DNA from: Planococcus plakortidis
Lineage (GTDB): Bacteria; Bacillota; Bacilli; Bacillales_A; Planococcaceae
NCBI RefSeq assembly: GCF_001687605.2
Contig: NZ_CP016539.2
Coordinates: 1,084,501 to 1,148,500, forward strand
Direction: 5' to 3'
Length of the DNA: 64,000 nt
The notes under the pieces are model-generated. The model was not told the origin of the DNA. It worked only from the letters and a program-made list of their open reading frames with translations, and searched no databases. Shown here in pieces: positions 6,466 through 15,575 of the stretch. Position 1 is the first letter of the stretch. Each line of letters starts with the position of its first letter. Position numbers and translations under genes: made by a program.

Positions 6466-9299
6466 AACTTGAAAAACTGATCATTTATGGTTTTGGGCGC
6501 CACGAGAATAGGACCATCAACCTGAACAAACCGATGGCCGTATTCTACGGAATGAACGAAGCAGGGAAGACGACTATCCAGCAATTCGTCTTGCAGATAC
6601 TTTTCGGCTTTTCAGCACGCAGCCAGCCGCATAAACGCTATGAACCGAAAGCAGGGGGCAAATACGGTGGCCAGCTGCAGCTGAGCGACCCCGTTCATGG
6701 CCGTGTCGTGATCGAGCGGACAGCCGGTAAATCAGCAGGTGACGTGACGCTCTGGTTTGAAGACGGGCGCCGCGGGGGCGAGGCTGAGCTTTCGGAGCTG
6801 TTAAGGGGATATGACCGGGCGTCCTATGAAGCAATCTATTCGTTCTCTGTCCATGAGCTCCAGGATCTCGACCAAATGACCGAACAGGAGCTGACGCGCA
6901 CGCTGTTATCCTCCGGGACAGCCGGTGTCGACCATGCCGGGAGGATGGAAAGCCAGCTTGAGCGTGAAATGGGGGAGCTATTCAAGAAAGGCGGAAAATT
7001 GCCGCTTATCAACCGTTTGACCGAAGAGCTTCGGGAGCTGGAGGCAGAATTGCGCGATTATAAACTGCGCGCAGACACCTTCCGGCCGGCCACCGAGCGG
7101 CTGGAACAGATCAAGCAGCGTTTAGGTGAACTGGACCGGGCTGAGAACATAATCGTTCAAGGTATCAAGGAAGCAGAGAAATGGCAGCAAGCGGCCCCGT
7201 TATTGGCACGCAAACAACAACTCGAGCGCTTGGCGGAAAACGGGCCGGTGAATTTCCCGGAATCGGGCATTCGCCAGTATGAACGACTGCTCGACCAAAA
7301 GAATGAATTACAGGCCGAATCCGCTTTCCTTGAAAATGAGCTGGCCCGGCTCAAACCTGTCGGCGATCTGCCTGAAACGGATTCGCTAGCGGACCTGCTA
7401 GGGCGCGAAGCTGAATGGCACCAGATGGATTCTTCATTGAAAGTGAAAGAAGAAGAACGCAGCCGATTGCAGGACGATCTCGGCCGCTTGCTGAAATTAT
7501 GTGGCATGACACAAGAACAGGCTCTATCCGCGGATGCCTCGCTTGAGCAGGAAGAGCGATTGAAAAGCATATTGCAGGCGCTCCAGAGCGCCGAACAAGA
7601 ACAAGCTTTCAGGCAGCGCCGATTGGCGGAAGAGCGGGAACGGCTGTCGGAAGCCGAACACGCATTGAAGCAATACCTTGAAGCGGAGCCACCCGAAGAA
7701 CAGCGGCAGCGCGCGGAACGATGGGCCGATATTGAGCCGCAGCTGGCGCTGGCCAAAGCGCAGCGAAAACGGCAAGCGGGAACGGCTGCCAATAACCGCC
7801 TCGCCCAATTCCTGCTGGGGGCCATCGGGGTTGTCGGCCTGGCCATTGCTGCAGTTTCCGCAGATGCGTTCACGGGTGTGCTTGCGGCCATGGCGCTCGG
7901 CGCATCGGCATGGCTCTGGTGGCGCGACAGGAAATCACCGGACGGCTCGGCTCATGATGAACTAGTGGAACGTTATGCCGGGAAGGAAGCGGAATATGAA
8001 GCTTTGCTTACGAAGCTAGCGGAATACGATAAGGGGCTAGATGAACGATTCGACGCGATCGAGTCGAGCAAGCGGAAAATCGCAGCGCTGCCGCAGACAA
8101 ACAGTAGCCCGGAACTGCAGGAATACCGGAGCTTGCTGCGATCGCTCGGCTTTCCGGAGGAAACCTCGCGCGCTACCGTATTGACGGTATTCGACAAATT
8201 GCGTGATGTGCACACAGCAGCTAGCCGGCTGGAGCGCATCAGTGGAGAAATCGGGAAATTGGAAAATGAACGGGAGGCGTGGCTTGACCAGGCGCAACGA
8301 GCATGCGGCAAGCCAGCGAGCGCGAGCAATGTCATCAGCGTACTTCGGGCGGAATGGGAAACGCGCCAGCAGAAACTCCAGAACGCCGGGAAAATCCGCG
8401 AGAAAAAGCGGCAGCTGGAAGAGCAGTCCAGGAAATGCGGCGAGCGCTTGGCGAAACTTTCCGAAGCCTTGGAAGAGCTGTTTACAAGAGCGGCAGTGGC
8501 AGACGAGGATTCGTTTTACCGCGCAGCCAAACGGTCGGAACAAGCAAATTCCGCACAGGAACAATTGCGGGTGATCCAGTCGCAGCTGTCTGTCATCGGG
8601 GAAGTGGAAAAACCCGCTGCGCTTGCCGATGGACGGGTGGATGCCGAACAATTTCTGGGCCGTTTGCAACGACAATTGGACGAACTGCGGGAGGAACGCC
8701 AGTCATTATGGGAAGAACAAGCGGAAAAACTCCAGTTGACGAGGCATTTATTATCGGATGAAGGGCATGCGCTGAAACTTCAGGAATTGGAAATGAAAAA
8801 GGCGGAGTTCCAGGACGCGGCGAAGGAATGGGCCGTCAACCGTGCGATCGTCGAAGTATTTAAACAGACGATGGATGAATTGAAAGAGACGAAGTTGCCT
8901 GCGGTGTTAAGGCGTTCGGAATCGTACTTCACGCAATTGACGGGCGGGGACTATGTCCGCTTGTTGCTAAGCCGTGAAGGAAACTTCGAAGCGCTGCGGA
9001 AAGACGGCTTGCGTTTTCGCGTCATCGAGCTTAGCCAAGCGACAAAAGAGCAGGCATATCTGGCATTGCGCTTTGCACTGGCTTCTTCTTTGAAGGAATC
9101 CCATCCGTTTCCGATTATCATGGATGACCCGTTCGTCCATTTTGATCGCCGAAGAAGACGGCAAGTGATAAAATTAGTGGAAGAGCTGCAGGCAAATCAC
9201 CAGTTCATATATTTCACATGCCACGAAGAGATGCGTGAGGCTTGGCCAAGTGCACAACAAATCGACGTGGCGAATCCTGAAAGGAGCATCCAAGCATGA
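6462..9299 (+). CDS. yhaN: SbcC/Rad50-like AAA ATPase with central membrane segments (YhaN)
   Basis: A 945-residue protein. Walker A GMNEAGKT is at residues 30-37, followed by long coiled coil (about 160-440 and 500-800), and a C-terminal half-ATPase with Walker B PIIMDDPF at about 884-891. About 450-490 is strongly hydrophobic (two short helices around [20 protein letters not shown]), which classical SbcC lacks; in this family it replaces the hinge and may tether the complex to the membrane. It overlaps yhaO and yhaM by 4 bases each (ATGA), a tight yhaO-yhaN-yhaM operon. Function beyond DNA-end processing by analogy is unproven. Confidence 0.9.
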   Translation: MKLEKLIIYGFGRHENRTINLNKPMAVFYGMNEAGKTTIQQFVLQILFGFSARSQPHKRYEPKAGGKYGGQLQLSDPVHGRVVIERTAGKSAGDVTLWFEDGRRGGEAELSELLRGYDRASYEAIYSFSVHELQDLDQMTEQELTRTLLSSGTAGVDHAGRMESQLEREMGELFKKGGKLPLINRLTEELRELEAELRDYKLRADTFRPATERLEQIKQRLGELDRAENIIVQGIKEAEKWQQAAPLLARKQQLERLAENGPVNFPESGIRQYERLLDQKNELQAESAFLENELARLKPVGDLPETDSLADLLGREAEWHQMDSSLKVKEEERSRLQDDLGRLLKLCGMTQEQALSADASLEQEERLKSILQALQSAEQEQAFRQRRLAEERERLSEAEHALKQYLEAEPPEEQRQRAERWADIEPQLALAKAQRKRQAGTAANNRLAQFLLGAIGVVGLAIAAVSADAFTGVLAAMALGASAWLWWRDRKSPDGSAHDELVERYAGKEAEYEALLTKLAEYDKGLDERFDAIESSKRKIAALPQTNSSPELQEYRSLLRSLGFPEETSRATVLTVFDKLRDVHTAASRLERISGEIGKLENEREAWLDQAQRACGKPASASNVISVLRAEWETRQQKLQNAGKIREKKRQLEEQSRKCGERLAKLSEALEELFTRAAVADEDSFYRAAKRSEQANSAQEQLRVIQSQLSVIGEVEKPAALADGRVDAEQFLGRLQRQLDELREERQSLWEEQAEKLQLTRHLLSDEGHALKLQELEMKKAEFQDAAKEWAVNRAIVEVFKQTMDELKETKLPAVLRRSESYFTQLTGGDYVRLLLSREGNFEALRKDGLRFRVIELSQATKEQAYLALRFALASSLKESHPFPIIMDDPFVHFDRRRRRQVIKLVEELQANHQFIYFTCHEEMREAWPSAQQIDVANPERSIQA

Positions 9300-10234
9300 C
9301 AAAAGGAATTACAACCCGCGCTGTCGGGGAGACAGTCGATGATTTTCTGCTGATCAAACAGTCGGTCAAAGGCGTCACGACGACCGGGAACCCGTTCATG
9401 TCACTCGTTCTGCAGGATAAGAGCGGAGACATCGAGGCAAAGCTATGGGACACGAAAGACGAACACGAACGGATGTATGCGGCAGAAACGATTGTCAGAG
9501 TCGGCGGGGAAATCCATAATTACCGCGGCAAGAACCAGCTGCGCATCAAAAGCATCCGTCCGGCAAAACCGGAGGAAAATTTGACGATCGCCGAGTTTTT
9601 GCCTTCGGCGGCGCAAAGTACAGACCAATTGCACGAAGAAGTGACAAAGTTCCTGTTCGAGATGGAAAATCCTCAAATCCAGCGCATCACGCGTCACATC
9701 CTGAAGAAATACCAGCAGCAATTCCTGACCTTCCCGGCCGCCACGCGCAATCACCACGATTACGTGTCGGGCCTTGCGGATCATGTCGTGTCAATGCTCA
9801 AGCTCGGCAAAGCGATTTGCGAAGTGTATCCGAGCCTAAATAAGGATTTGCTGTATTCGGGAATCATCCTCCATGATATCGGGAAAGTCTTTGAACTATC
9901 AGGGCCGGTCGCGACGACTTATACCGTAGAAGGCAATTTGCTCGGCCATATCTCGATCATGGTGACCGAAATCGCAAAAGCGGCGGAAGAGCTCGGCATC
10001 GAAGGGGAAGAGGTCATGGTCCTTCAACATATCGTCTTGTCGCATCACGGCAAGGAGGAATGGGGCAGCCCGAAAAAGCCGATGATCAAAGAGGCGGAAA
10101 TCCTCCATTATATCGACAATATCGATGCGAAGATGATGATGCTCGACCGCGTGCTCGGCAAGACGAAAGAAGGCGAGTTTTCGGAACGCGTCTTCGCGCT
10201 CGACAACCGCTCATTCTACAAGCCGAAACTATAA
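9296..10234 (+). CDS. yhaM: 3'-5' exoribonuclease YhaM
   Basis: A 312-residue protein, the usual length. An OB-fold nucleic-acid-binding domain (about 10-90, with [21 protein letters not shown]) is followed by an HD hydrolase domain with [11 protein letters not shown] near 155 and LHDIGK near 193, which carry the metal-binding histidines and aspartates. YhaM acts in RNA turnover and can act on DNA ends. The ATG overlaps yhaN by 4 bases; a bidirectional terminator follows. Confidence 0.95.
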   Translation: MTKGITTRAVGETVDDFLLIKQSVKGVTTTGNPFMSLVLQDKSGDIEAKLWDTKDEHERMYAAETIVRVGGEIHNYRGKNQLRIKSIRPAKPEENLTIAEFLPSAAQSTDQLHEEVTKFLFEMENPQIQRITRHILKKYQQQFLTFPAATRNHHDYVSGLADHVVSMLKLGKAICEVYPSLNKDLLYSGIILHDIGKVFELSGPVATTYTVEGNLLGHISIMVTEIAKAAEELGIEGEEVMVLQHIVLSHHGKEEWGSPKKPMIKEAEILHYIDNIDAKMMMLDRVLGKTKEGEFSERVFALDNRSFYKPKL

Positions 10235-10244
10235 AACAAGCCAA

Positions 10245-10274
10245 AAAACCCCCGACAAAGATGTCGGGGGTTTT
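10245..10274. terminator. Bidirectional terminator between yhaM and prsA
   Basis: AAAACCCCCGAC, loop AAAGAT, GTCGGGGGTTTT: a 12-bp perfect stem that serves both converging genes. Confidence 0.93.
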
Positions 10275-10281
10275 GCTGTGC

Positions 10282-11202
10282 TTATTCAGCCGGAGTTTCT
10301 TCTTCAGTTGGGGCTCCTTCTTCTGGAGCCGGTTCCGTGTTGAGGATTTCATCCAATGCGCCTTCAAGTTCTTCGTCTTTGATGTCGATGTTCGCTTCTT
10401 CCATCAACGCCGCGACTTTCGGCAGCAAGGTGGACTGATCCGCTTTGGACATGGCGATTTCAGAACGCAAAGCTTCACGCTGTTCTTCAAGCGGCTTTTG
10501 CCCTTCGACTTCCCGTTTTTCCGTCACTTGGATAATGTGGAAACCATGCTGGGATTGGACCGGCTCGCTGATTTCATCGACTTCAAGTGAATAAGCCGCA
10601 TCTTCGAATTCAGGAACCATCGCGCCTGTGCCGAACCAGTCAAGGGCGCCACCGTTAGCGGCAGATCCTGGGTCAGTGGAATATTCTTCCGCCAGCTCAG
10701 CGAAATCACCACCATCATCAAGTTTCTTTTTCACTTCGTTGGCTGTTTCTTCATCCGCAACGAGGATGTGGCGCGCATTCAGTTCCGTTCCTTGGCGTTC
10801 GTAGCGTTCTTCAATTTCTTCATCCGTCACTTCAACGTCTTCTGTCAATGCTTTTTCCTGAAGCAAGTTCAAGCGGATGACTTTTTTATAACTTTCTTCT
10901 GTATGGTTGTTCTGAGCGAGGAATTGTTCGAAGTTTTCGCCCATTTCTTCTTTATTGCTTTCAAGTTCCGCTTCGACTTCTTCATCCGATACTTCGTAGT
11001 TTGCACCTAGTACTTTTTCGATCATCAGGATTTGGATGGCTTGGTCGCCGACGGAGGTTTTCATCTCTTGGTAAAGTTCTTCTTTCGTTACGTCTCCTGC
11101 GTCGGAAGTAACGAGCACTTCGCTGTCGGAACCGTTGTCGCTGCATGCGGAAAGCGCAAGAACCGCTGCCGCGATGGAAAGGGTAAAGGCTGATTTCTTC
11201 AT
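10282..11202 (-). CDS. prsA: Foldase lipoprotein PrsA (peptidyl-prolyl isomerase)
   Basis: A 306-residue lipoprotein: signal peptide with lipobox LSAC and Cys at about residue 20, an N-terminal SurA-like helical region, a parvulin PpiC domain at about 140-230 ([42 protein letters not shown]), and an acidic Glu/Pro/Thr-rich tail. It sits outside the membrane and helps fold secreted proteins. TTAGGAGCG lies upstream of the ATG. A TATAGT -10-like hexamer lies at 11340-11345 on the same strand, implying a leader of about 130 bases; no good -35 was found. Confidence 0.95.
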   Translation of the reverse strand: MKKSAFTLSIAAAVLALSACSDNGSDSEVLVTSDAGDVTKEELYQEMKTSVGDQAIQILMIEKVLGANYEVSDEEVEAELESNKEEMGENFEQFLAQNNHTEESYKKVIRLNLLQEKALTEDVEVTDEEIEERYERQGTELNARHILVADEETANEVKKKLDDGGDFAELAEEYSTDPGSAANGGALDWFGTGAMVPEFEDAAYSLEVDEISEPVQSQHGFHIIQVTEKREVEGQKPLEEQREALRSEIAMSKADQSTLLPKVAALMEEANIDIKDEELEGALDEILNTEPAPEEGAPTEEETPAE

Positions 11203-11425
11203 GAATGTTCGCTCCTAACTTTCTTTCAATCTAAGTTGAGTTTATAGGTGTGGACTGTTGATTTTCCGCAAAAGGATGATAGCCGCGAGCGTATTGCCAC
11301 GTGCTGTTTTTGCGTTGATTTTCAATAGATGCCGTAGTTACTATATCATAAACGAATGAAAAAATAAAAAGTTCCAAAAAATTGCGAATCCGTCAAAGAG
11401 TAGGGGATTATGATTGCTTCCATAG

Positions 11426-11452
11426 AAAAAGCACTTGCTTTGGCAAGTGCTT
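11426..11452 (-). terminator. Terminator of the small membrane protein gene
   Basis: On the minus strand AAGCACTTGC, loop CAAA, GCAAGTGC, then TTTTT. It overlaps the stop codon. Confidence 0.85.
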
Positions 11453-11636
11453 ACGGGGTGAATTCAACCCCGACATATAATGAAACAAGCAGGATTAGAA
11501 TCAGTATGTTAATGGTACGAAAAATCTTTTCATGGTTTTCTTCGGGAATTTCCCGGGATGTAACAAGTGCTAATGTCATCCGATTGATCTGGAACAGATA
11601 AAATACGGAGAACATTACGACGAATGCGACTATCAT
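11451..11636 (-). CDS. Small two-helix membrane protein, unknown function
   Basis: A 61-residue protein with hydrophobic helices at about 3-17 (VAFVVMFSVFYLF) and 41-58 (INILILILLVSLYVGV), joined by a short polar linker with REIPEENHEK. The ribosome site GGGGAGGAA is near ideal and a dedicated terminator follows, so it is very likely expressed. It occupies the position between prsA and hpr where B. subtilis has other small genes, but I do not recognise the family. Confidence 0.75.
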   Translation of the reverse strand: MIVAFVVMFSVFYLFQINRMTLALVTSREIPEENHEKIFRTINILILILLVSLYVGVEFTP

Positions 11637-11695
11637 GAGTTTCCTCCCCTCTGACCTTAACTTCCATTATAGCAAAACGGGAAGAAAAAAGCAGG

Positions 11696-12241
11696 TCAGG
11701 CAATTGGCTGCGGCACCAGGATCTCGAATCCCGTATCTGTCTCTTCGATAAGTGCATGCCGCGGCGAGCGCGCCAGGTTACGGATATAGATTAAATCCGT
11801 CACGGACAAAGCGCTATGGTATGCGAGCAAAATGGCGAAATAATGGCTGTAGGCCGGCCAAATGATGCTCAGTGCAATAATGGCCGTGTTGATGACTGCA
11901 AACGGCGCCAGAAGGGCCAACATGAAGCGTGATTTCCGTACCGGTTCTTTGATGTACAAAGAAATTGTCGGGCATAGCTTCAATTGTTTGCGCATGCTGA
12001 TTTGCAGACATTTCCGGCTTCCGAGCAATGGCACTAGATGCAAAAGTTTATGGACAGGGTAGATCGAGAGCATCCCGGCCATGAACAGCAAAAAGTTCTG
12101 ATCAGACAAAGGGTCTGCGTATAGGATGGCCAGCAGCATATAATAGCTGGTGAAAACCCCGGCGCCGATCAGCGCGGAAATGAAGAACAGGCGGTCAGAG
12201 CCATATTGTTTTTTGACGTTGATTGTTTTCCAGCAATGCAT
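11696..12241 (-). CDS. Integral membrane protein, DUF3267-like (degenerate zincin motif)
   Basis: About 181 residues with four hydrophobic segments (near 15-35, 45-60, 105-125 and 130-150 from this start). Between the second and third lies HKLLHLVP, in the place of the HExxH motif of DUF3267 putative zinc peptidases; here Lys replaces the catalytic Glu. The start at 12241 is preferred because GGGAGAT precedes it by about 8 bases, and because the promoter at 12286-12314 would start transcription around the more upstream ATG (12289). The family call is tentative. Confidence 0.65.
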   Translation of the reverse strand: MHCWKTINVKKQYGSDRLFFISALIGAGVFTSYYMLLAILYADPLSDQNFLLFMAGMLSIYPVHKLLHLVPLLGSRKCLQISMRKQLKLCPTISLYIKEPVRKSRFMLALLAPFAVINTAIIALSIIWPAYSHYFAILLAYHSALSVTDLIYIRNLARSPRHALIEETDTGFEILVPQPIA

Positions 12242-12285
12242 ATGCGTATCTCCCATTGATGTAAAGTGTTGATGAACCGATACAT

Positions 12286-12314
12286 ACAATACAACGTTTC
12301 CTGGGGGAATGCAA
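12286..12314 (-). promoter_or_regulatory. Probable SigA promoter of the DUF3267-like gene
   Basis: On the minus strand TTGCAT (12309-12314), a 17-base spacer, and TATTGT (12286-12291). Confidence 0.55.
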
Positions 12315-12344
12315 GCTTCTGCGGCGAAATTTCCCGAGCTATTT

Positions 12345-12905
12345 TCAGGCGTTTTTATTCTCGGTCAGGACATGGTTTTCCTCGTTGAAACGGTTCTCAA
12401 TATTCTTGAACGAGGCCTCGAAAATTTCCATAAAATCGTCGCCGTATATATTGCGGATGATGGCCATGACATCCATGAATTCAGGGAACTTGCCGTATAG
12501 ATTGCGCAGCGGAATAGAGCCGTCGACGACGGAATGAGGCGTATCGTGGTAACGCTCGATCATCTCCTGCATCAATTCTTCACCTTTTTGGGTCAGTTCC
12601 ACATATGTATTGCGTTTATCGGTATCGCGTTTTGAGAAGGACAGCAATTGGCGTTCCTCAAGTTTTTTCGAAAAATTGAATGCCGTCGAGACGTGCATGA
12701 CCCCGAATTTTGCCACATCGGAAATGGAGGCTCCCTTCAAATGGTAGGAAATCCATAAAATGTGATGCTCATTAATATTCAAGTCATAAGGTTTTATCCA
12801 CATCTGCCAATCTTTCTCCACAGCTTTCCATAAAGCTTTCGATAATTGCCCAATTCTTTGGCTGTACAGCATGGCTTCTTTCATTGTATATTCTTTGTCA
12901 TTCAC
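12345..12905 (-). CDS. hpr: MarR-family regulator Hpr (ScoC)
   Basis: A 186-residue winged-helix regulator very close to B. subtilis Hpr/Sco[21 protein letters not shown], then [20 protein letters not shown], then [19 protein letters not shown] (recognition helix), [12 protein letters not shown] (wing) and [10 protein letters not shown]. Hpr represses protease, transporter and sporulation genes as cells leave growth. The GTG at 12905 is chosen (GGTG 6 bases upstream, conserved sequence begins just after). An in-frame ATG lies at 12884. The longer frame to 13025 runs through the upstream terminator and is rejected. Confidence 0.92.
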   Translation of the reverse strand: MNDKEYTMKEAMLYSQRIGQLSKALWKAVEKDWQMWIKPYDLNINEHHILWISYHLKGASISDVAKFGVMHVSTAFNFSKKLEERQLLSFSKRDTDKRNTYVELTQKGEELMQEMIERYHDTPHSVVDGSIPLRNLYGKFPEFMDVMAIIRNIYGDDFMEIFEASFKNIENRFNEENHVLTENKNA

Positions 12906-12939
12906 GCGAGCACCAACTTTCACCGGAAATATTTTCTTT

Positions 12940-12945
12940 ATTATA
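12940..12945 (-). promoter_or_regulatory. Probable -10 element for hpr
   Basis: A perfect TATAAT on the minus strand about 35 bases before the GTG. The -35 region (TTTAAT at 17 bases) is poor, so the promoter may be weak or activated. Confidence 0.45.
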
Positions 12946-12992
12946 GCAATAAAGCAAACTGAATTAAAGTGAGAATAGTAAAATAATTTGGT

Positions 12993-13027
12993 CAAAAAAA
13001 AAACAACTTGACCGATGAGGGTCAAGC
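12993..13027 (-). terminator. Terminator of yhaH
   Basis: On the minus strand AGCTTGACC, loop CTCATC, GGTCAAGTT, then about ten T; it overlaps the yhaH stop. Confidence 0.85.
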
Positions 13028-13459
13028 TGTCTCTGAATCGTCGTCCTGCGCTTTTTTCGGATCGATTGCTGTCGGTTTGTCTTTTTTCTTTTCTTCTTCA
13101 TCTTTGTCTTTGCTGATGGAGGCCTGAAGCTGCTCGATGGAGTTTTGAATTGCTTTGATCTCGAGTTGCAGGTGCTCTTTTGCCGGAGCCGTGCCTTCCT
13201 GCCATGACTGGAGGGAAGCTTTCAAGCCATCCACCGCTTCCGGAACTTGTGTTTTCGATTCTTCGGTCAAGTGGTTAATCGACTCTTTTAATTCATTGAT
13301 GCGGGCTTTCAGCTCGTTCATCGATTCTTTCCATTCCGAGCCGCTCGATTTGATGGAAGTGCGCAATTCCTCACCGGATTTCGGCGCGGAAAGAATGGCT
13401 GTTACAGCACCGGCAATGAGACCGGCCCCAAGGCCTGCAAAAAAATTCGAAACTTTCAT
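13022..13459 (-). CDS. yhaH: YtxH-domain protein YhaH
   Basis: A 145-residue protein: a glycine/alanine-rich N-terminal membrane segment (residues 5-24, [20 protein letters not shown]) followed by PKSGEELR and a long charged coiled-coil tail, the YtxH layout. Known members (YtxH, YhaH) are linked to general stress; the molecular role is unclear. AAAGGAG lies upstream of the ATG. In B. subtilis too it lies between hpr and trpP. Confidence 0.9.
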   Translation of the reverse strand: MKVSNFFAGLGAGLIAGAVTAILSAPKSGEELRTSIKSSGSEWKESMNELKARINELKESINHLTEESKTQVPEAVDGLKASLQSWQEGTAPAKEHLQLEIKAIQNSIEQLQASISKDKDEEEKKKDKPTAIDPKKAQDDDSETA

Positions 13460-13540
13460 AAGTGTAAGCGCTCCTTTCGTATCTATCTTTCTTTTCCTTT
13501 ATTTCACTTAATTAAAACATGGAATGAATGGCTATTCAAT

Positions 13541-13576
13541 AAAAAATGCCTTTCCCTGTGAAAGGGAAAGGCATTT
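13541..13576 (-). terminator. Terminator of trpP
   Basis: On the minus strand AAATGCCTTTCCC, loop TTTCACA, GGGAAAGGCATTTTTT. Confidence 0.9.
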
Positions 13577-13582
13577 CAGGTA

Positions 13583-14116
13583 TCAGCGAGCCTGCGCGGC
13601 TGTAGAACTTTGGAAGTTCGAGCGCTTCATGAGCCCCGTGACGATCGGGAACATGACTGCAAAGGCAACACCGTTCATGACGGTTGCCGGCACGACGACT
13701 GTTGCGAGCAAGAGTGTGAACGGGATGTCAGCGCCTAACATGAAGATGGCAGCTGATAGGAAAATAGTTCCTGACAGAACCGTCCCGATAGCAGCGAGCG
13801 CAATGCCGACCGGCAGCTTGGCCGCATGCTTTTTCAATAACGACACAAGCGCAAAAAAGACGAATGCGGTAACGAATTTATCGACAATGTTCGGGAAAAA
13901 GCCTCCCGGAAAGCTTGAAAACAATCCGGAAATGATGCCGGTCGTGACAGCGAGCAAAAAGACGCTTTTCACGTCACGGAATAGAAGTATTCCAATAAAC
14001 ATCATCGTCAGCATAAAGTCGGGTTTCATCCCGCCATTGATGCCTGGGATCATTACGTACAATGTCGCACCGACGCTGACAAGCAGCGCCATTAACACAA
14101 GGTTTTTCGTATTCAT
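13583..14116 (-). CDS. trpP: Tryptophan transporter TrpP
   Basis: A 177-residue membrane protein with five or six helices, matching B. subtilis TrpP (YhaG) in length and in GGMKPDFMLTMMFIGILLF, TGIISGLFSSFPGG and the conserved IGTVLSG region. It imports tryptophan. AGGAGAG is the ribosome site for the ATG at 14116, and this site lies inside a run of regularly spaced GAG triplets (see 14117-14142), as expected for TRAP-controlled translation. In B. subtilis trpP is a TRAP target. Confidence 0.92.
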   Translation of the reverse strand: MNTKNLVLMALLVSVGATLYVMIPGINGGMKPDFMLTMMFIGILLFRDVKSVFLLAVTTGIISGLFSSFPGGFFPNIVDKFVTAFVFFALVSLLKKHAAKLPVGIALAAIGTVLSGTIFLSAAIFMLGADIPFTLLLATVVVPATVMNGVAFAVMFPIVTGLMKRSNFQSSTAAQAR

Positions 14117-14142
14117 TTCTCATCTCTCCTCAGCTCATTCTA
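14117..14142 (-). promoter_or_regulatory. Putative TRAP-binding triplets over the trpP ribosome site
   Basis: On the minus strand the leader reads TAG-N3-GAG-N2-GAG-N2-GAG-N2-GAG-AA-ATG: five (G/U)AG triplets with 2-3 base spacers, the pattern bound by the tryptophan-sensing protein TRAP. The Shine-Dalgarno is made from these same bases, so binding would block ribosome entry. Whether this genome encodes TRAP (mtrB) cannot be seen here. Confidence 0.6.
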
Positions 14143-14219
14143 GTTTCTTTTTCCCGGGCGTGCCCTCATGGCCGCCGGCGAAAAACGTATTACGATCTTA
14201 TCTCGTGCAGCACAGAAAA

Positions 14220-14651
14220 TCAAGCCTCAGAGGCTAGCTTGGTTTTCACTTGCTCGGCAAGTTCCTGGATCTTCTCTGTGGTGAACTCTTTTTCCTTGGT
14301 CATCCATTTGGCGCCGAACCCATCGCTTGAGCCGTAGCGCGGGATGAAATGCAGATGGAAATGGAACACGCTTTGCCCGGCTTTCGGGCCGTTGTTGTTC
14401 AACAAGTTCATGCCTTCCGGTTCGAAGGTCTCTTTGATGGCGCTGGCGATCTTCGGCGCGACACTGAACAATTGAGCAGCTTCGTCCGGCGTCATGTCAT
14501 AGACATACGGGCGGTGGGTTTTCGGGATTAAGAGCGTATGTCCTTTCGATAAAGGCATGATGTCCATAAAGGCATAGACATGCTCATCTTCGTACACTTT
14601 GACGCTCGGAATTTCCCCTGCAATGATTTTGCAAAAAATGCAATCGCTCAT
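14220..14651 (-). CDS. hit: HIT-family nucleotide hydrolase Hit
   Basis: A 143-residue protein starting MSDCIFCKIIAGEIPS and carrying the histidine triad HFHLHFIPRY (near residues 97-106), whose second histidine forms the nucleotidyl intermediate. A partial zinc site is suggested by the N-terminal CIFC. It acts on nucleoside phosphoramidates or dinucleotides. GGAAGGATGAG is the ribosome site. It is divergent from ecsA, the neighbour it also has in B. subtilis. No strong terminator was found downstream. Confidence 0.93.
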   Translation of the reverse strand: MSDCIFCKIIAGEIPSVKVYEDEHVYAFMDIMPLSKGHTLLIPKTHRPYVYDMTPDEAAQLFSVAPKIASAIKETFEPEGMNLLNNNGPKAGQSVFHFHLHFIPRYGSSDGFGAKWMTKEKEFTTEKIQELAEQVKTKLASEA

Positions 14652-14790
14652 AAACTCATCCTTCCTGTAATGGGTTGGCCGTTCTTTTTTCAGTTTACCA
14701 TATTCGGCAGCCTAGTCATCCTTCATTTCAGCTTGTCCCCGTCATCTGCATGCAGCGTCGCGTTTACTGAAAGAATTCGCTACGCAGTTT

Positions 14791-14799
14791 TGATACAAT
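14791..14799 (+). promoter_or_regulatory. Extended -10 promoter of ecsAB
   Basis: TGATACAAT matches the extended TGnTATAAT -10 form with one mismatch; no -35 is evident. Transcription would begin near 14806, just past the ATG at 14805, which supports the downstream GTG as the ecsA start. Confidence 0.5.
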
Positions 14800-14825
14800 G
14801 GTAAATGAAGAAAGAGGTGTTGAAA

Positions 14826-15575
14826 GTGGCAATATTGGAAGTTGAAAATTTAACGGGCGGCTATACGAGAAAGCCTGTATTAAAAGATGTGAGTTTTTCG
14901 ATAAAAAAAGGTGAATTGGTCGGACTGATCGGCTTGAACGGGGCAGGGAAGAGCACGACCATCAAGCATATCATCGGCATCATGCAGCCGAAATCCGGGG
15001 CGATCCGCCTTAACGGGCGAACATTCGAGGAAGGCATCGACGCTTACCGTTCCGCTTTTTCCTATATTCCGGAAACACCGGTGCTGTACGAGGAATTGAC
15101 ATTGCGCGAACATCTTGAACTGACAGCGATGGCTTACGGCCTGGAGCAAGAAGTCTTTGAACAGCGTTCCGCCGCTTTGTTGAAGGAATTCCGCATGGAA
15201 AAGCGGCTGAAATGGTTTCCATCCCATTTCTCGAAAGGGATGCGCCAGAAAGTCATGATCATGAGTGCCTTTCTCGTCGATCCGGATTTGTACATCATCG
15301 ATGAACCGTTCGTCGGGCTCGACCCGCTCGGCATCAAGTCGCTGCTCGACCAGATGGAGCAGCAAAAGCGCAGCGGCGCATCAGTGCTCATGTCGACCCA
15401 TATCCTGTCGACCGCAGAACGCTATTGCGACCGCATTATCCTTCTGCACAACGGGCGCGTGCGGGCAATCGGCACGATGCCGGAGTTGCGCCAGGCATTC
15501 GGCATGCCCGATGCCTCACTCGATGACTTGTATATCGCGATGACCGAGGATGACGACAATGAAGAACCTGCATGA
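14826..15575 (+). CDS. ecsA: ABC transporter ATP-binding protein EcsA
   Basis: A 249-residue ATPase: LTGGYTRKPVL near the start, Walker A GLNGAGKS, the EcsA-specific YIPETPVLYEELTLREHLEL, signature SKGMRQK and Walker B LYIIDEPFVGLDP. EcsAB in B. subtilis affects regulated intramembrane proteolysis by RasP, protein secretion and competence. The GTG at 14826 is chosen over the ATG at 14805: AGAGGTG lies 6 bases before it, and known EcsA proteins start here. It overlaps ecsB by 17 bases. Confidence 0.93.
   Translation: MAILEVENLTGGYTRKPVLKDVSFSIKKGELVGLIGLNGAGKSTTIKHIIGIMQPKSGAIRLNGRTFEEGIDAYRSAFSYIPETPVLYEELTLREHLELTAMAYGLEQEVFEQRSAALLKEFRMEKRLKWFPSHFSKGMRQKVMIMSAFLVDPDLYIIDEPFVGLDPLGIKSLLDQMEQQKRSGASVLMSTHILSTAERYCDRIILLHNGRVRAIGTMPELRQAFGMPDASLDDLYIAMTEDDDNEEPA

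Noticed and set aside
13022-13027. hpr start upstream at 13025
   Set aside because: It would read through the yhaH terminator and the TATAAT at 12940; the conserved sequence begins near 12900.
13455-13480. cre-like TGTAAGCGCTCC near yhaH
   Set aside because: The two final consensus positions fail and it overlaps the ribosome site, so it is likely chance.
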